Shown one piece after another: positions 24,051 through 32,500 of a stretch of 35,140 bases of DNA. The first letter of the stretch is position 1; each line of letters begins with the position of its first letter. The stretch covers positions 1-35,140 of the forward strand of contig JBLYYQ010000046.1 in the NCBI GenBank assembly GCA_048550035.1, in the 5' to 3' direction. The notes under the pieces are model-generated. The model saw only the letters and a list, made by a program, of their open reading frames with translations, was not told the origin of the DNA and did no database searches. Source of the DNA: JBLYYQ01 sp048550035 (GTDB taxonomy: Bacteria > Nitrospinota_A > UBA7883 > JBLYYQ01). A program made the position numbers and the translations under genes.

Positions 24051-25289
24051 TTAAAAAGTAAATTTAGAACTTGATAGTCGCCTTTTGATCTCATCAATAA
24101 TCTCTTTTTCCTTAGCTTCATTCTCGGCTTCAAATGTTACTGAAAATCTAACATAAGGGGCTACTTCATCCCACGGTACGGTCGAGATAAGTTTCTCTTT
24201 TATCAGCCACTGCGAAAAATCTTCACCACTCTCAAATGAGTTGGGTCGTCCTTGAACTGATTTTGGTGCCTTAGTATACAAGAAAAACGATCCATCTGGC
24301 ATCTTAGTATCAAATCCAACCTCTCTTAGAGCATTGACTAGCAGAATCATTCTGCGCTCATATTTTTCTCTAATAAGCTCTGTAATCGAAAGGTTGTTAA
24401 GTGCAGTTATCCCTGCTTTTTGTATTGGGATAAACTGACCTGAATCATAGTTATCTTTGATCGTAGCAAAGCCATTCACTATGAGGCTGTTGCCAGCAAG
24501 AAAAGCTATTCGCCATCCTGTCATATTGCAACTCTTAGAGAGCGAATGGAGTTCTACCCCTACATCTTTTGCACCGTCAACAGATAGGAAGGAGAGTGGC
24601 TCTCGGTTGTAAACCAAAGCAGCATACGCTCCATCATGGACAACAATAACATTGTTAGCTTTTGCAAACGCAACTAGCTTCTCAAAGAACTCTTTTGTCG
24701 CTCCTGCTCCGGTCGGATTATTTGGATAGTTAATATAGATCAGTTTCAATCTCTTTTTGATCGAATCATCGATCGAGTCTAGGTCAGGAAGAAAGTTATT
24801 ATCCTCTGATATTTTTAGATTCAGAACTTCGCCACCTAAATATTTTGTATGAGTCGCCATCACAGGATAGCCTGGAATAGTCTGCGCTAAATAGTCACCT
24901 TCGTTTATAAATGCTAATGGTAACATCGCTAATGCTGGCTTGCTCCCGATTGAATGATTGACCTCCGTTACAGGATCGATATTGCTAACTTTAAAGACTC
25001 TATCTAAATAGTTTGCAGCCGCCTCTTTGAATGTTTCAATCCCATTATCGGCATAGCCACGATTCTCTCGCTTGCTCGCCTCTGATTGGAGAGTAGCCAC
25101 TACATCGCTAGATGCCATACCATCTGGTTCACCAACACCTAAATCGATAAGTGGAATATCAGGCTTTAAAGAGCACGCCTCTTTCTTGGCACGCTTAATT
25201 TTCTCAAACTTGTAAATCGTAGTCCCCTTGCCAAACTTTGAACCACCTATCCTGTCAGAATAAGAGGACTGTATATAGCTTTCCGTCAT
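24051..25289 (-). CDS. dapL: LL-diaminopimelate aminotransferase
   Basis: Converts tetrahydrodipicolinate and glutamate directly to LL-diaminopimelate in one step, bypassing the succinylase or acetylase branches of lysine and peptidoglycan synthesis. The 412-residue fold-type I PLP enzyme shows LIDLGVGEPDGMA near 47, GSKPALAMLPLAFIN near 115, INYPNNPTGA at 186-195, and the PLP lysine Lys252 in SLSKSCNMTGWR. The N-terminal YSDRIGGSKFGKGTTIYKFEKIK resembles the start of the DapL group rather than AspC. It heads an operon with folK and the kinase, behind a TTGACA promoter. Confidence 0.93.
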   Translation of the reverse strand: MTESYIQSSYSDRIGGSKFGKGTTIYKFEKIKRAKKEACSLKPDIPLIDLGVGEPDGMASSDVVATLQSEASKRENRGYADNGIETFKEAAANYLDRVFKVSNIDPVTEVNHSIGSKPALAMLPLAFINEGDYLAQTIPGYPVMATHTKYLGGEVLNLKISEDNNFLPDLDSIDDSIKKRLKLIYINYPNNPTGAGATKEFFEKLVAFAKANNVIVVHDGAYAALVYNREPLSFLSVDGAKDVGVELHSLSKSCNMTGWRIAFLAGNSLIVNGFATIKDNYDSGQFIPIQKAGITALNNLSITELIREKYERRMILLVNALREVGFDTKMPDGSFFLYTKAPKSVQGRPNSFESGEDFSQWLIKEKLISTVPWDEVAPYVRFSVTFEAENEAKEKEIIDEIKRRLSSSKFTF

Positions 25290-25335
25290 AATCTTTAATA
25301 GTTACCTTTCTTATAAAAGTCTAAATAAAAGTGGA

Positions 25336-25364
25336 ATTTTGAATTGTTTATTAAATTTTGTCAA
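25336..25364 (-). promoter_or_regulatory. sigma-70-type promoter of dapL-folK-kinase operon
   Basis: On the minus strand a perfect TTGACA (25364-25359) and CAAAAT (25341-25336) are separated by exactly 17 bases. The -10 matches at only 4 of 6 positions. Transcription would start near 25329, about 40 bases before the dapL ATG. Confidence 0.5.
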
Positions 25365-25440
25365 ATAGATCTCGCAGAAGCTATACTCGTTTAAGACTCT
25401 TTACTACTTGAAGCTGGTCAAACTTTATTAAAGTAAAATC

Positions 25441-25468
25441 TTGACACTACCATGCAAAATGATATTAT
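25441..25468 (+). promoter_or_regulatory. sigma-70-type promoter of the prpBCDE operon
   Basis: TTGACA (25441-25446, perfect) and TATTAT (25463-25468, 5 of 6) are separated by 16 bases. The start would lie near 25475, leaving a leader of about 195 bases before prpB. It is the clearest promoter on the plus strand. Confidence 0.75.
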
Positions 25469-25471
25469 AGG

Positions 25472-25533
25472 CAGGTAGAATGTTGTGTAGTTGCAGAGTC
25501 ATAGTAGAAGTATCTACTTGGGGGGAAGACCTG
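25472..25533 (+). promoter_or_regulatory. candidate structured RNA in the prpB leader
   Basis: Starting at the predicted transcript 5' end, CAGGT (25472-25476) can pair with ACCTG (25529-25533), enclosing a perfect six-pair hairpin AGTAGA-AGTA-TCTACT (25503-25518), followed by a TTGGGGGGAAG purine-rich stretch (25518-25528). The prpB start codon is a further 136 bases downstream. Two nested helices and an unusually long leader suggest a regulatory RNA, but I do not recognise a known riboswitch and the outer helix is only 5 pairs. Treat as a lead. Confidence 0.3.
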
Positions 25534-25669
25534 TTTTCAAGCTCAACCTCTATTTCTTAAGTTGTTTTTAATTACTAAAGTTGACTTGATACTGAATTTC
25601 TCTTTCTCTCCTTTAAGTTTCGACTGATCTGCTACACAAAGCTAGACTAAAAATAGTATTTGGGGGAAT

Positions 25670-26569
25670 ATGTCAGAAAAGAACAGTCAAGGCTTCAAAT
25701 TTAGGGTCGCAGTTGAAAATAACAGTCCACTACAAGTAGTAGGTGTTGTTACAGCTTACTATGCAATCATGGCAGAAAAGTGTTCTCACAAAGCACTATA
25801 TCTCTCAGGCGGAGGTCTTGCCGCATGTTCTTTGGGGGTGCCAGATCTTGGAATCACAACATTAAATGATCTTATAGAAGATGCATCTCGTATAACAGCA
25901 GCATCCTCTCTTCCACTCTTAGTAGATGTAGATACAGGGTTCGGGTCGGCATTCAATATTGCAAGAACGGTGAAAGAGTTAATCCGTATAGATGTCGCTG
26001 CAATGCATATGGAAGATCAAGTATCAGCAAAGCGCTGTGGGCATCGACCTAATAAAGCTATCGTATCTGAATCTGAGATGGTCGATAGAATTAAAGCAGC
26101 ATGTGATGCAAGGACAGATGAGAATTTTGTGATAATGGCAAGAACTGATGCACTTGCCGTTGAAGGTATTGAGAAAGCAATCGAACGATCAATAAGATAT
26201 GTAGAAGCAGGTGCGGATATGCTTTTCCCGGAAGCTGTAACAAAACTTGATCAATACAAAAAGTTTAGCGAAGCGGTTAATGTCCCTATCTTAGCCAACA
26301 TCACAGAATTTGGATCGACTCCCCTATTTACCACCGATGAACTAAAAAGTGCAGATGTTAAAATCGCACTATACCCACTAACCGCATTTAGGGCAATGAG
26401 TAAGGCAGCACTAACCGTATATCAAACATTGTTATCATCTGGTACACAAAAAGATATCATAGATACAATGCAGACAAGAATGGAGCTTTATGACACGCTA
26501 GGATATATGGAATTTGAAAAGAAGTTAGATAACCTATTCCAAAAGGAGGCAAAAGAGAAAAATGAGTAA
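25670..26569 (+). CDS. prpB: 2-methylisocitrate lyase
   Basis: Splits 2-methylisocitrate into pyruvate and succinate, the last step of the methylcitrate cycle. The 299-residue product belongs to the isocitrate lyase/PEP mutase superfamily: LVDVDTGFGSAFN (about 84-96) supplies Mg-binding aspartates, MHMEDQVSAKRCGH (112-125) carries the catalytic Cys123 in the KRCGH signature that marks methylisocitrate and isocitrate lyases. At about 300 residues it is a methylisocitrate rather than a true isocitrate lyase (over 420). The GGGGG ribosome site is 5 bases upstream of the ATG. It overlaps prpC by 8 bases. Confidence 0.95.
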   Translation: MSEKNSQGFKFRVAVENNSPLQVVGVVTAYYAIMAEKCSHKALYLSGGGLAACSLGVPDLGITTLNDLIEDASRITAASSLPLLVDVDTGFGSAFNIARTVKELIRIDVAAMHMEDQVSAKRCGHRPNKAIVSESEMVDRIKAACDARTDENFVIMARTDALAVEGIEKAIERSIRYVEAGADMLFPEAVTKLDQYKKFSEAVNVPILANITEFGSTPLFTTDELKSADVKIALYPLTAFRAMSKAALTVYQTLLSSGTQKDIIDTMQTRMELYDTLGYMEFEKKLDNLFQKEAKEKNE

Positions 26570-27692
26570 AGATCAATCAGCGACAGGGAGTGGACTAAGA
26601 GGACAAAGTGCCGGTGTAACTAGCATTTGTACTGTAGGTAAAACAGGTTCTGGGTTGACCTACCGTGGATTTGACCTCTCGGACTTAGCAAAGAATGCGA
26701 CATTTGAAGAGGTTGCATATCTTCTAATCTATGACAAAATCGCTACTTCAGAAGAACTACTAGCCTATAAAAATAAACTTAAAGGATTACGTACTCTTCC
26801 TGATCCTCTAAAAGTAGTATTAGAACAATTTCCTAAAACCGCACATCCTATGGATGTTATCCGGTCAGGCTGTTCTGCTCTTGGGATATTAGAACCTGAG
26901 GAAAACTTTAGTCAGCAGTATGACAAAACTGACAGGATGCTTGCCATATTTCCATCTATCGTAAACTATTGGTATCACTATTCTAATAATGGGAAGCGTA
27001 TCGAAACAGAGACAGATGATGATACTGTAGGCTCTCATTTTCTTAGCTTGCTCCATGGCAGAAAACCTACAGAGCTAGAAGAGAAAGTAATGAATGTATC
27101 GCTAATACTCTATGCAGAACATGAGTTCAATGCATCAACATTCTCTGCAAGATTAACGGCATCTACTCTCTCAGACATTTTCTCTGCAGTGACAGCAGCC
27201 ATCGGTACTTTGCGAGGTCCTCTGCATGGCGGGGCAAACGAAGCTGCTCTTGATATGATATTACAGTGGAAATCTAAAGAAGAAGCAGAAGCTGGAATAT
27301 TAAAGATATTAGAGACTAAAGATCTGGTGATGGGATTTGGTCATGCAGTCTATAAAGAGTTTGATCCTCGTAATCCAATTATCAAAGAATATTCAAAAGA
27401 GCTATCTCAATCGCATCCTGAAAGTTATCTTTACGATGTTTCAGAACGTGTCGAGATGGTTATGAAACGTGAAAAAGGACTATTTGCTAACGCAGATTTT
27501 TACCATGCTAGTGCGTATAGGTTTATGAATATCCCTATAGAGCTATTTACCCCGATTTTCGTCTGCTCGCGAGTTACAGGCTGGACAGCCCATATCTTTG
27601 AGCAACGTGCTAACAATAAACTTATCCGCCCTAGTGCAGACTATAACGGTCCTGAACCTAGGGAATGGGTATCATTAGAAAGTAGAGGATAG
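26562..27692 (+). CDS. prpC: 2-methylcitrate synthase (citrate synthase family)
   Basis: Condenses propionyl-CoA with oxaloacetate. The 376-residue product has the short citrate synthase form with LRGQSAGVTSICTVG and LTYRGFDLSDLA at the start, and catalytic segments GPLHGGANEAAL (first His, about 220), GFGHAVYKEFDPRNPI (second His, about 262), and an Asp in ANADFYHASAYRFMNIP (about 308). Position between prpB and prpD shows it is the methylcitrate enzyme. Such enzymes usually also accept acetyl-CoA. A strong AAGGAGG site lies about 13 bases before the ATG, inside prpB. Confidence 0.95.
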   Translation: MSKDQSATGSGLRGQSAGVTSICTVGKTGSGLTYRGFDLSDLAKNATFEEVAYLLIYDKIATSEELLAYKNKLKGLRTLPDPLKVVLEQFPKTAHPMDVIRSGCSALGILEPEENFSQQYDKTDRMLAIFPSIVNYWYHYSNNGKRIETETDDDTVGSHFLSLLHGRKPTELEEKVMNVSLILYAEHEFNASTFSARLTASTLSDIFSAVTAAIGTLRGPLHGGANEAALDMILQWKSKEEAEAGILKILETKDLVMGFGHAVYKEFDPRNPIIKEYSKELSQSHPESYLYDVSERVEMVMKREKGLFANADFYHASAYRFMNIPIELFTPIFVCSRVTGWTAHIFEQRANNKLIRPSADYNGPEPREWVSLESRG

Positions 27693-27698
27693 AAGAAT

Positions 27699-29150
27699 AT
27701 GAGTTCCAATTTTGATCTTAGTAATCGACCACCTGCTGACAAGGTTCTAGTAGATATAGCAGACTATGTTTTAGATTATAAAATAGAATCTGACCTTGCA
27801 TATAACGAAGCGCTAAATGCATTTGTAGATACATTAGGATGTGGGCTTTTAGCATTAAATTTTCGAGATTGCGTCCGTCATTTAGGTCCTGTAGTGGAAG
27901 GGACTACTGTTCCGTTAGGCTCAAGAGTTCCAGGTAGGTCAACCGTGTTAGATCCTATAAAGGCAGCGTGGGATATAGGTGTGATGGTAAGATGGCTAGA
28001 TTTTAACGATACTTGGCTTGCCGCAGAGTGGGGACATCCATCAGATAATTTAGGTGCGATACTTTCTCTTTCTGACTATCTTAGCCAAAAAGCTGTCGAT
28101 GAAGGGAAAGAGCCTCTTACAATTAAAGAGCTCCTAGGTTGGATGATCAAAGCTTATGAAATTCAAGGAGTTATCGCACTTGAAAATAGTTTTAACCGTG
28201 TTGGGATAGATCATGTAATCTTGGTTCGTGTTGCAAGTACGGCAGTTTCTGCTGCGATGCTAGGAGCAACAAAAGATCAGATAATAAGTGCTATTTCACA
28301 TGCTTGGGTCGATGGTTCTGCACTTAGAACTTACCGTCATGCACCGAACGCAAGCTCGCGTAAGTCATGGGCAGCAGGCGATGCTACAGCAAGAGGACTA
28401 TTTCTTGCACTCCTTGCAACAAGAGACGAGATAGGGCTTCCTTCTGCTCTAACTGCAAAGCAGTGGGGTTTCTACGATGTCGTATTTAAGGGAAATCAAT
28501 TTTCACTACCACAAAAATATGCGACATACGTTATGGAGAATATCCTTTATAAGATCTCATTTCCTGCAGAATTCCATGCTCAGACAGCAGTAGAGGCTGC
28601 TTTAACTCTCCATAGCGATGTTAAAGATAGATTTGATCAGATAGATAGAATTGAACTTACAACACACGAATCTGCAATTAGAATTATCTCTAAAGTAGGT
28701 GAGCTTGCAAACTTTGCAGATAGAGACCACTGCCTGCAATATATGGTTGCAGTCGGGCTAATTGAAGGAAAACTTATCTCAGAATATTACGAAGATGATT
28801 ACTATCATCGCACCCCTTTAATTGACCAGCTCCGTGATAAGATGGTGGTACAAGAAGATAAACGTTACAGTAAAGAATATTTAGAATCTGATAAACGCTC
28901 TATTGCAAATAGTGTTCAGATTTTCTTTAAAGATGGAACCAGTAGCGCCAAAGTTGAAGTTGAGTATCCAATAGGACATAAAAGAAGGCGTGATGAAGGA
29001 ATACCTCTTCTTAGAGCAAAGTTCTTAAATAATCTTAAGGAACAATTTTCAGAAGAAGATTCTAAAAAGATATATGACCTAGCAATAGATTTGAAAAAAA
29101 TTGAGTCGATACCAGTTAATCAGTTTCTTGATATGTTGGTTACCACTTAA
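27699..29150 (+). CDS. prpD: 2-methylcitrate dehydratase (PrpD/MmgE family)
   Basis: Dehydrates 2-methylcitrate to 2-methyl-cis-aconitate. The 483-residue product has the cofactor-free MmgE/PrpD pattern: DTLGCGLLAL near 45, WLDFNDTWLAAEWGHPSDNLGAIL near 98-121, HAWVDGSALRTYRHAPN near 206, KSWAAGDATARG, and SFPAEFHAQTAVEAAL near 290. No iron-sulfur cysteine set is present, so it is PrpD rather than AcnD. Some bacteria need a separate aconitase for the rehydration step; none is in the window. It starts 6 bases after prpC. Confidence 0.95.
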   Translation: MSSNFDLSNRPPADKVLVDIADYVLDYKIESDLAYNEALNAFVDTLGCGLLALNFRDCVRHLGPVVEGTTVPLGSRVPGRSTVLDPIKAAWDIGVMVRWLDFNDTWLAAEWGHPSDNLGAILSLSDYLSQKAVDEGKEPLTIKELLGWMIKAYEIQGVIALENSFNRVGIDHVILVRVASTAVSAAMLGATKDQIISAISHAWVDGSALRTYRHAPNASSRKSWAAGDATARGLFLALLATRDEIGLPSALTAKQWGFYDVVFKGNQFSLPQKYATYVMENILYKISFPAEFHAQTAVEAALTLHSDVKDRFDQIDRIELTTHESAIRIISKVGELANFADRDHCLQYMVAVGLIEGKLISEYYEDDYYHRTPLIDQLRDKMVVQEDKRYSKEYLESDKRSIANSVQIFFKDGTSSAKVEVEYPIGHKRRRDEGIPLLRAKFLNNLKEQFSEEDSKKIYDLAIDLKKIESIPVNQFLDMLVTT

Positions 29151-29175
29151 TTTATAGATAATAAGGGGGGAATTT

Positions 29176-31065
29176 ATGGGTAATTATAAGGAGGAGTATC
29201 GTCATTCTATTGAAAATCCTGTTAGCTTTTGGAGAGAAAAAGGAAACGGTATAGAATGGTTTAAGGAACCTGAGAATATCTTAACCTATGATGAAGATAA
29301 GATCGCCCATTGGTTTGCCGATGGGGAGATGAACAGTTCATATCTAGCAGTTGACTATCATGTTAAGAATGGAAGGAAAGATCAGTTAGCTCTCATTTAT
29401 GATTCGCCTGTTACCAACACCATAAAGAAATATAGCTACGGCGAATTGCTAGAGGAAGTAGCATTGACAGCCGGAATGCTAAAAGAGTATGGGGTTGAAA
29501 AAGGGGATACTGTAATCATATATATGCCGATGATACCAGAAACAGTTATCGCTATGCTAGCATGTGCTCGGATAGGTGCTATCCATTCTGTAGTATTCGG
29601 TGGCTTTGCAGCACCTGAGTTGGCTGTTAGGATTGATGATGCAACGCCTAAACTGATTCTCTCAGCTTCATGCGGGATTGAGATAAGCCGTATTATCGAC
29701 TACAAAAAGCTACTAGATGATGCGATCAATATTGCATCATTCAAGCCTTCACATTCAATCATATTCCAACGTCCTGAGCTTATAGCTTCGTTAAATGAAA
29801 AAGATGTAGATTGGAAAGAGGCTCTAAAAAAAGCAACAGCTGCAGATCCTGTAGCAGTTCGAGGTGACGACCTACTCTATATCTTATATACATCAGGATC
29901 GACAGGAGCTCCAAAAGGGGTAACAAGGGAAAGTGGAGGTCATGCAGTCGCTCTAAAATATAGTATGGATCTGATTTATGATATCAAGCCTGGAGATGTA
30001 TACTGGGCAGCATCCGATGTAGGCTGGGTTGTAGGTCACTCTTATATAGTATATGCTCCACTATTTGCAGGCGCAACTACAATACTCTATGAAGGAAAAC
30101 CTATTATGACTCCAGATGCAGGTGCATTCTGGAGGGTTATTGAAGAGCATAAAGTAAAATCACTCTTTACTGCCCCGACTGCATTTAGGGCGATAAAGAA
30201 AGAAGATCCAGATGGGAAGTTAATCAAGGATTATGATATTTCATCACTTGAAACTATCTTCTCAGCTGGCGAACGGCTTGATCCTCCAACTTATAGATGG
30301 CTAGAGAAAAACTTTGATGTCCCAATTTTAGATCACTGGTGGCAGACAGAGACAGGATGGGCAATAGCAGCTAACATGCATGGATTAGAACGGATGCCAG
30401 TCAAAGCTGGTTCTGCGACGCTCCCTGTTCCTGGATTTAATGTGAAGATTATTGATGGGAAAGGAGAAGAAGTTGCAGCTAACGAACAAGGAAATGTAGT
30501 GATAAAGTTGCCTCTGCCTCCTAGTTGTCTTACCTCAATTTGGAAAAACAGAGCAAGGTTTCACGCAAGCTATCTTGATGCATTTCCTCAGTTTTACCTT
30601 ACAGGTGATGGCGGATATATCGATGATGATGGCTATCTCTTTATCATGGGAAGAACAGATGATGTTATCAATGTTGCAGGACATCGACTCTCTACAGGTG
30701 GTATTGAAGAGGTGATCGGAAAGCATGAAATGGTTGCAGAGTGTGCTGTCGTAGGAAGAGAAGATGCACTTAAAGGACAGGTCCCATTCGGATTTGTTGT
30801 GTTGAAAAATAATGCAACCATTCCGTATGAAACTCTTATGGAAGATTTGGTCAAGGCTGTTAGATCTTCGGTAGGAGCAATAGCATGTTTTAAAGAGGCA
30901 ATAACTGTAAAGAAGCTTCCTAAAACTAGATCAGGTAAGATTTTAAGGAAAACCCTACGGGAAATTATAGATCAAAAGGAGTTTGAGGTACCGTCTACTA
31001 TTGATGATCCTGAATCGTTAAGTGAAGTAGAAAGTGCTTTGAAGCAATGGAATGCTGACAAATAA
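29176..31065 (+). CDS. prpE: propionate-CoA ligase
   Basis: Activates propionate to propionyl-CoA through an adenylate. The 629-residue ANL-family enzyme has the P-loop-like TSGSTGAPKGVTRE at 239-251, ASDVGWVVGHSYIVYAPL near 277, DHWWQTETGW near 391, YLTGDGG and GRTDDVINVAGHRLSTGGIEEVI, and the C-terminal PKTRSGKILRKTL with Lys588, the lysine that is acetylated in well-studied homologues. The SCGIEISRIIDYKKLLDDA segment and context favour PrpE over acetyl-CoA synthetase. It has a GGGGGG ribosome site and follows prpD by 25 bases. Its 3' end overlaps the hydrolase gene by 14 bases. Confidence 0.95.
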   Translation: MGNYKEEYRHSIENPVSFWREKGNGIEWFKEPENILTYDEDKIAHWFADGEMNSSYLAVDYHVKNGRKDQLALIYDSPVTNTIKKYSYGELLEEVALTAGMLKEYGVEKGDTVIIYMPMIPETVIAMLACARIGAIHSVVFGGFAAPELAVRIDDATPKLILSASCGIEISRIIDYKKLLDDAINIASFKPSHSIIFQRPELIASLNEKDVDWKEALKKATAADPVAVRGDDLLYILYTSGSTGAPKGVTRESGGHAVALKYSMDLIYDIKPGDVYWAASDVGWVVGHSYIVYAPLFAGATTILYEGKPIMTPDAGAFWRVIEEHKVKSLFTAPTAFRAIKKEDPDGKLIKDYDISSLETIFSAGERLDPPTYRWLEKNFDVPILDHWWQTETGWAIAANMHGLERMPVKAGSATLPVPGFNVKIIDGKGEEVAANEQGNVVIKLPLPPSCLTSIWKNRARFHASYLDAFPQFYLTGDGGYIDDDGYLFIMGRTDDVINVAGHRLSTGGIEEVIGKHEMVAECAVVGREDALKGQVPFGFVVLKNNATIPYETLMEDLVKAVRSSVGAIACFKEAITVKKLPKTRSGKILRKTLREIIDQKEFEVPSTIDDPESLSEVESALKQWNADK

Positions 31066-31993
31066 TAAAGTAGACAAAGATATAACTTGTATTGACGCAC
31101 AATATACAAAATTAGGTAAAGCAGCATTTTATACCCTCTATGATGGTGATAAAGTAGCCGTTATAGAGACAGGTGCAAAAGGTTCTGCTGATTGTCTGAA
31201 AAGATCACTGCAACAAGATTCTTTATCGTTGGATAATGTCGTCTATATAATTCCGACCCATGTCCATTTAGATCATGCAGGGGCAGCTGGGGCAATGATG
31301 GAGGTTTGCAAAAATGCAAAACTAGTCATACACCCTTCAGGTGCAAGACATATGATTGATCCTTCAAAACTTATTCAAGGGACAGTGGAAGTTTACGGTC
31401 AAGAGACATTTGATAGGCTCTACGGTAAAATAACCGCTGTAGATGAGTCTAGAGTTATTATTCCGGAAGATAATAGTGATATCTTTCTTCAGAATAGAAA
31501 GCTAAAGATACTCTATACGCCAGGTCATGCAAGACATCATTTCGTAGTTTTTGATTATCAGACAAGAGGCATCTTTGCAGGTGACGCATTTGGTATTTCC
31601 TACCGTGAGTTTGATGCCAACGGAAATCATTTTATCTTTCCTGCTACCACTCCTGTTCAGTTTGAGCCTGATAAAATGAAAGAGAGCATCAACAAAATGT
31701 TGGCACTAGATCCTAAAAAGCTCTACCTTACTCATTTTGGGGCAATAGATGTTACAAGCTCTATTGTTAATCAGCTAACATCACTTATAGATCTCTTAGT
31801 TGAGGCTGCTCAAGCTGCAAGTTCTGAATTAGATAAAGAAGCATTTATCAAAGAAAAGATCTCCCATATCTTTTTAGAAAGGATAGAGTCGATAGGCTCT
31901 AAGATATCAAAAGAAGATGCACTAAACTTGCTTCGGGGCGATCTAGAATTAAATAGTGCTGGTCTTGCACTATGGCTTGAGAAAACCTTATAA
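31052..31993 (+). CDS. metallo-beta-lactamase-fold hydrolase, coupled to prpE
   Basis: A 313-residue protein with the zinc ligand pattern of MBL hydrolases: THVHLDHAG (His-x-His-x-Asp-His, about 70-78), a later GHARHH, GDAFG and THFGAID. The closest common fold relatives are glyoxalase II-type thiolesterases, but no substrate can be read from the sequence. Its ATG lies inside the last codons of prpE, so it is translated with the propionate genes and may act on a CoA thioester or toxic by-product of that pathway (inference). The C-terminal third is helical with a conserved-looking ALNLLRGDLELNSAGLALWL end. It is probably the last gene of the operon. Confidence 0.8.
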   Translation: MLTNNKVDKDITCIDAQYTKLGKAAFYTLYDGDKVAVIETGAKGSADCLKRSLQQDSLSLDNVVYIIPTHVHLDHAGAAGAMMEVCKNAKLVIHPSGARHMIDPSKLIQGTVEVYGQETFDRLYGKITAVDESRVIIPEDNSDIFLQNRKLKILYTPGHARHHFVVFDYQTRGIFAGDAFGISYREFDANGNHFIFPATTPVQFEPDKMKESINKMLALDPKKLYLTHFGAIDVTSSIVNQLTSLIDLLVEAAQAASSELDKEAFIKEKISHIFLERIESIGSKISKEDALNLLRGDLELNSAGLALWLEKTL

Positions 31994-32008
31994 TATAACT
32001 TACGATCT

Positions 32009-32036
32009 AAAATAAGCAGTCTCAGCTTATTAGATA
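32009..32036. repeat. overlapping inverted repeats (three ATAAGC arms) before tsaE
   Basis: AATAAGC and GCTTATT are perfect 7-base arms around a 7-base loop, and the second arm can instead pair with a following ATAAGC around a TAG loop. The arms give mutually exclusive hairpins. They lie in the 57-base gap after the MBL gene. There is no T-run after them, so they do not look like a classical terminator; the last arm runs into the -10 hexamer at 32040. They could be operator-like or chance. Confidence 0.35.
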
Positions 32037-32039
32037 AGC

Positions 32040-32045
32040 TATAAT
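32040..32045 (+). promoter_or_regulatory. possible -10 box for a near-leaderless tsaE transcript
   Basis: A perfect TATAAT lies only 5 bases before the tsaE ATG at 32051, so transcription would start at or next to the start codon. No clear -35 is found 16-18 bases upstream, and no Shine-Dalgarno site precedes the ATG. Both points fit a leaderless message but also a chance hexamer. Confidence 0.3.
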
Positions 32046-32050
32046 GCCGT

Positions 32051-32500
32051 ATGAGAAGTAATCTTACAAAATTAGATTTTATTAGTAGATCGGCTAACGA
32101 AACCTTTCGGATCGGGGTAGATTTTGCTAGAAAACTATCTAAAGGCGATATAGTAGGATTAGAAGGTGATTTAGGGGTTGGGAAAACACTCTTTGTGAAG
32201 GGAGTATGCAGAGGGCTGAATTTTGATAATACCGATTTGGTAAGGTCGCCTAGCTATACGTTAATCAACCATTACAGAGCAGATAATCTTCTTATTCGTC
32301 ATGCTGATTTATACCGATTGGAAGCTCTTGCTGAGCTAGACTCTATTGATCTATTTGATAGTCACTATCAAGAATCAATTCTACTTATTGAGTGGTCAGA
32401 TAGGTTAGCTGATTTATCTACTCTAGACTATACTGTAAGGATCAAAGAGGTTGATGACAATAGTCGTCTAATTAGTATAGAAAAGAGAAGATCGGCATGA
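32051..32500 (+). CDS. tsaE: tRNA threonylcarbamoyladenosine biosynthesis ATPase TsaE
   Basis: TsaE is the ATPase that works with TsaB and TsaD to put the threonylcarbamoyl group on A37 of ANN-decoding tRNAs. The 149-residue product has a P-loop GDLGVGKTLF near 37-46, a VRSPSYTLINHY segment (the S/T-P-T/S-F-x-L-V-x-x-Y signature of the family), HADLYRLE and an IEWSDRL near the C-terminus. It starts a tight cluster with lptC, overlapping it by four bases. tsaB and tsaD are not in the window. Confidence 0.94.
   Translation: MRSNLTKLDFISRSANETFRIGVDFARKLSKGDIVGLEGDLGVGKTLFVKGVCRGLNFDNTDLVRSPSYTLINHYRADNLLIRHADLYRLEALAELDSIDLFDSHYQESILLIEWSDRLADLSTLDYTVRIKEVDDNSRLISIEKRRSA

Larger units (their letters stand above)
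25290..25669. other. 380-base divergent regulatory region between dapL and prpB
   Basis: This gap contains a dapL promoter at 25336-25364 (minus), a strong prpB promoter at 25441-25468 (plus), and a long prpB leader from about 25475 to 25669. No plausible gene is seen in it. I looked for a sigma-54 type site (TGGCAC-N5-TTGC), because prp operons of some bacteria use one, and found none. Confidence 0.7.

Noticed and set aside
25290..25669. Sigma-54 control of the prp operon suggested by rpoN in the window
   Set aside because: No -24/-12 type site was found in the prpB upstream region; a sigma-70 type promoter explains it better.
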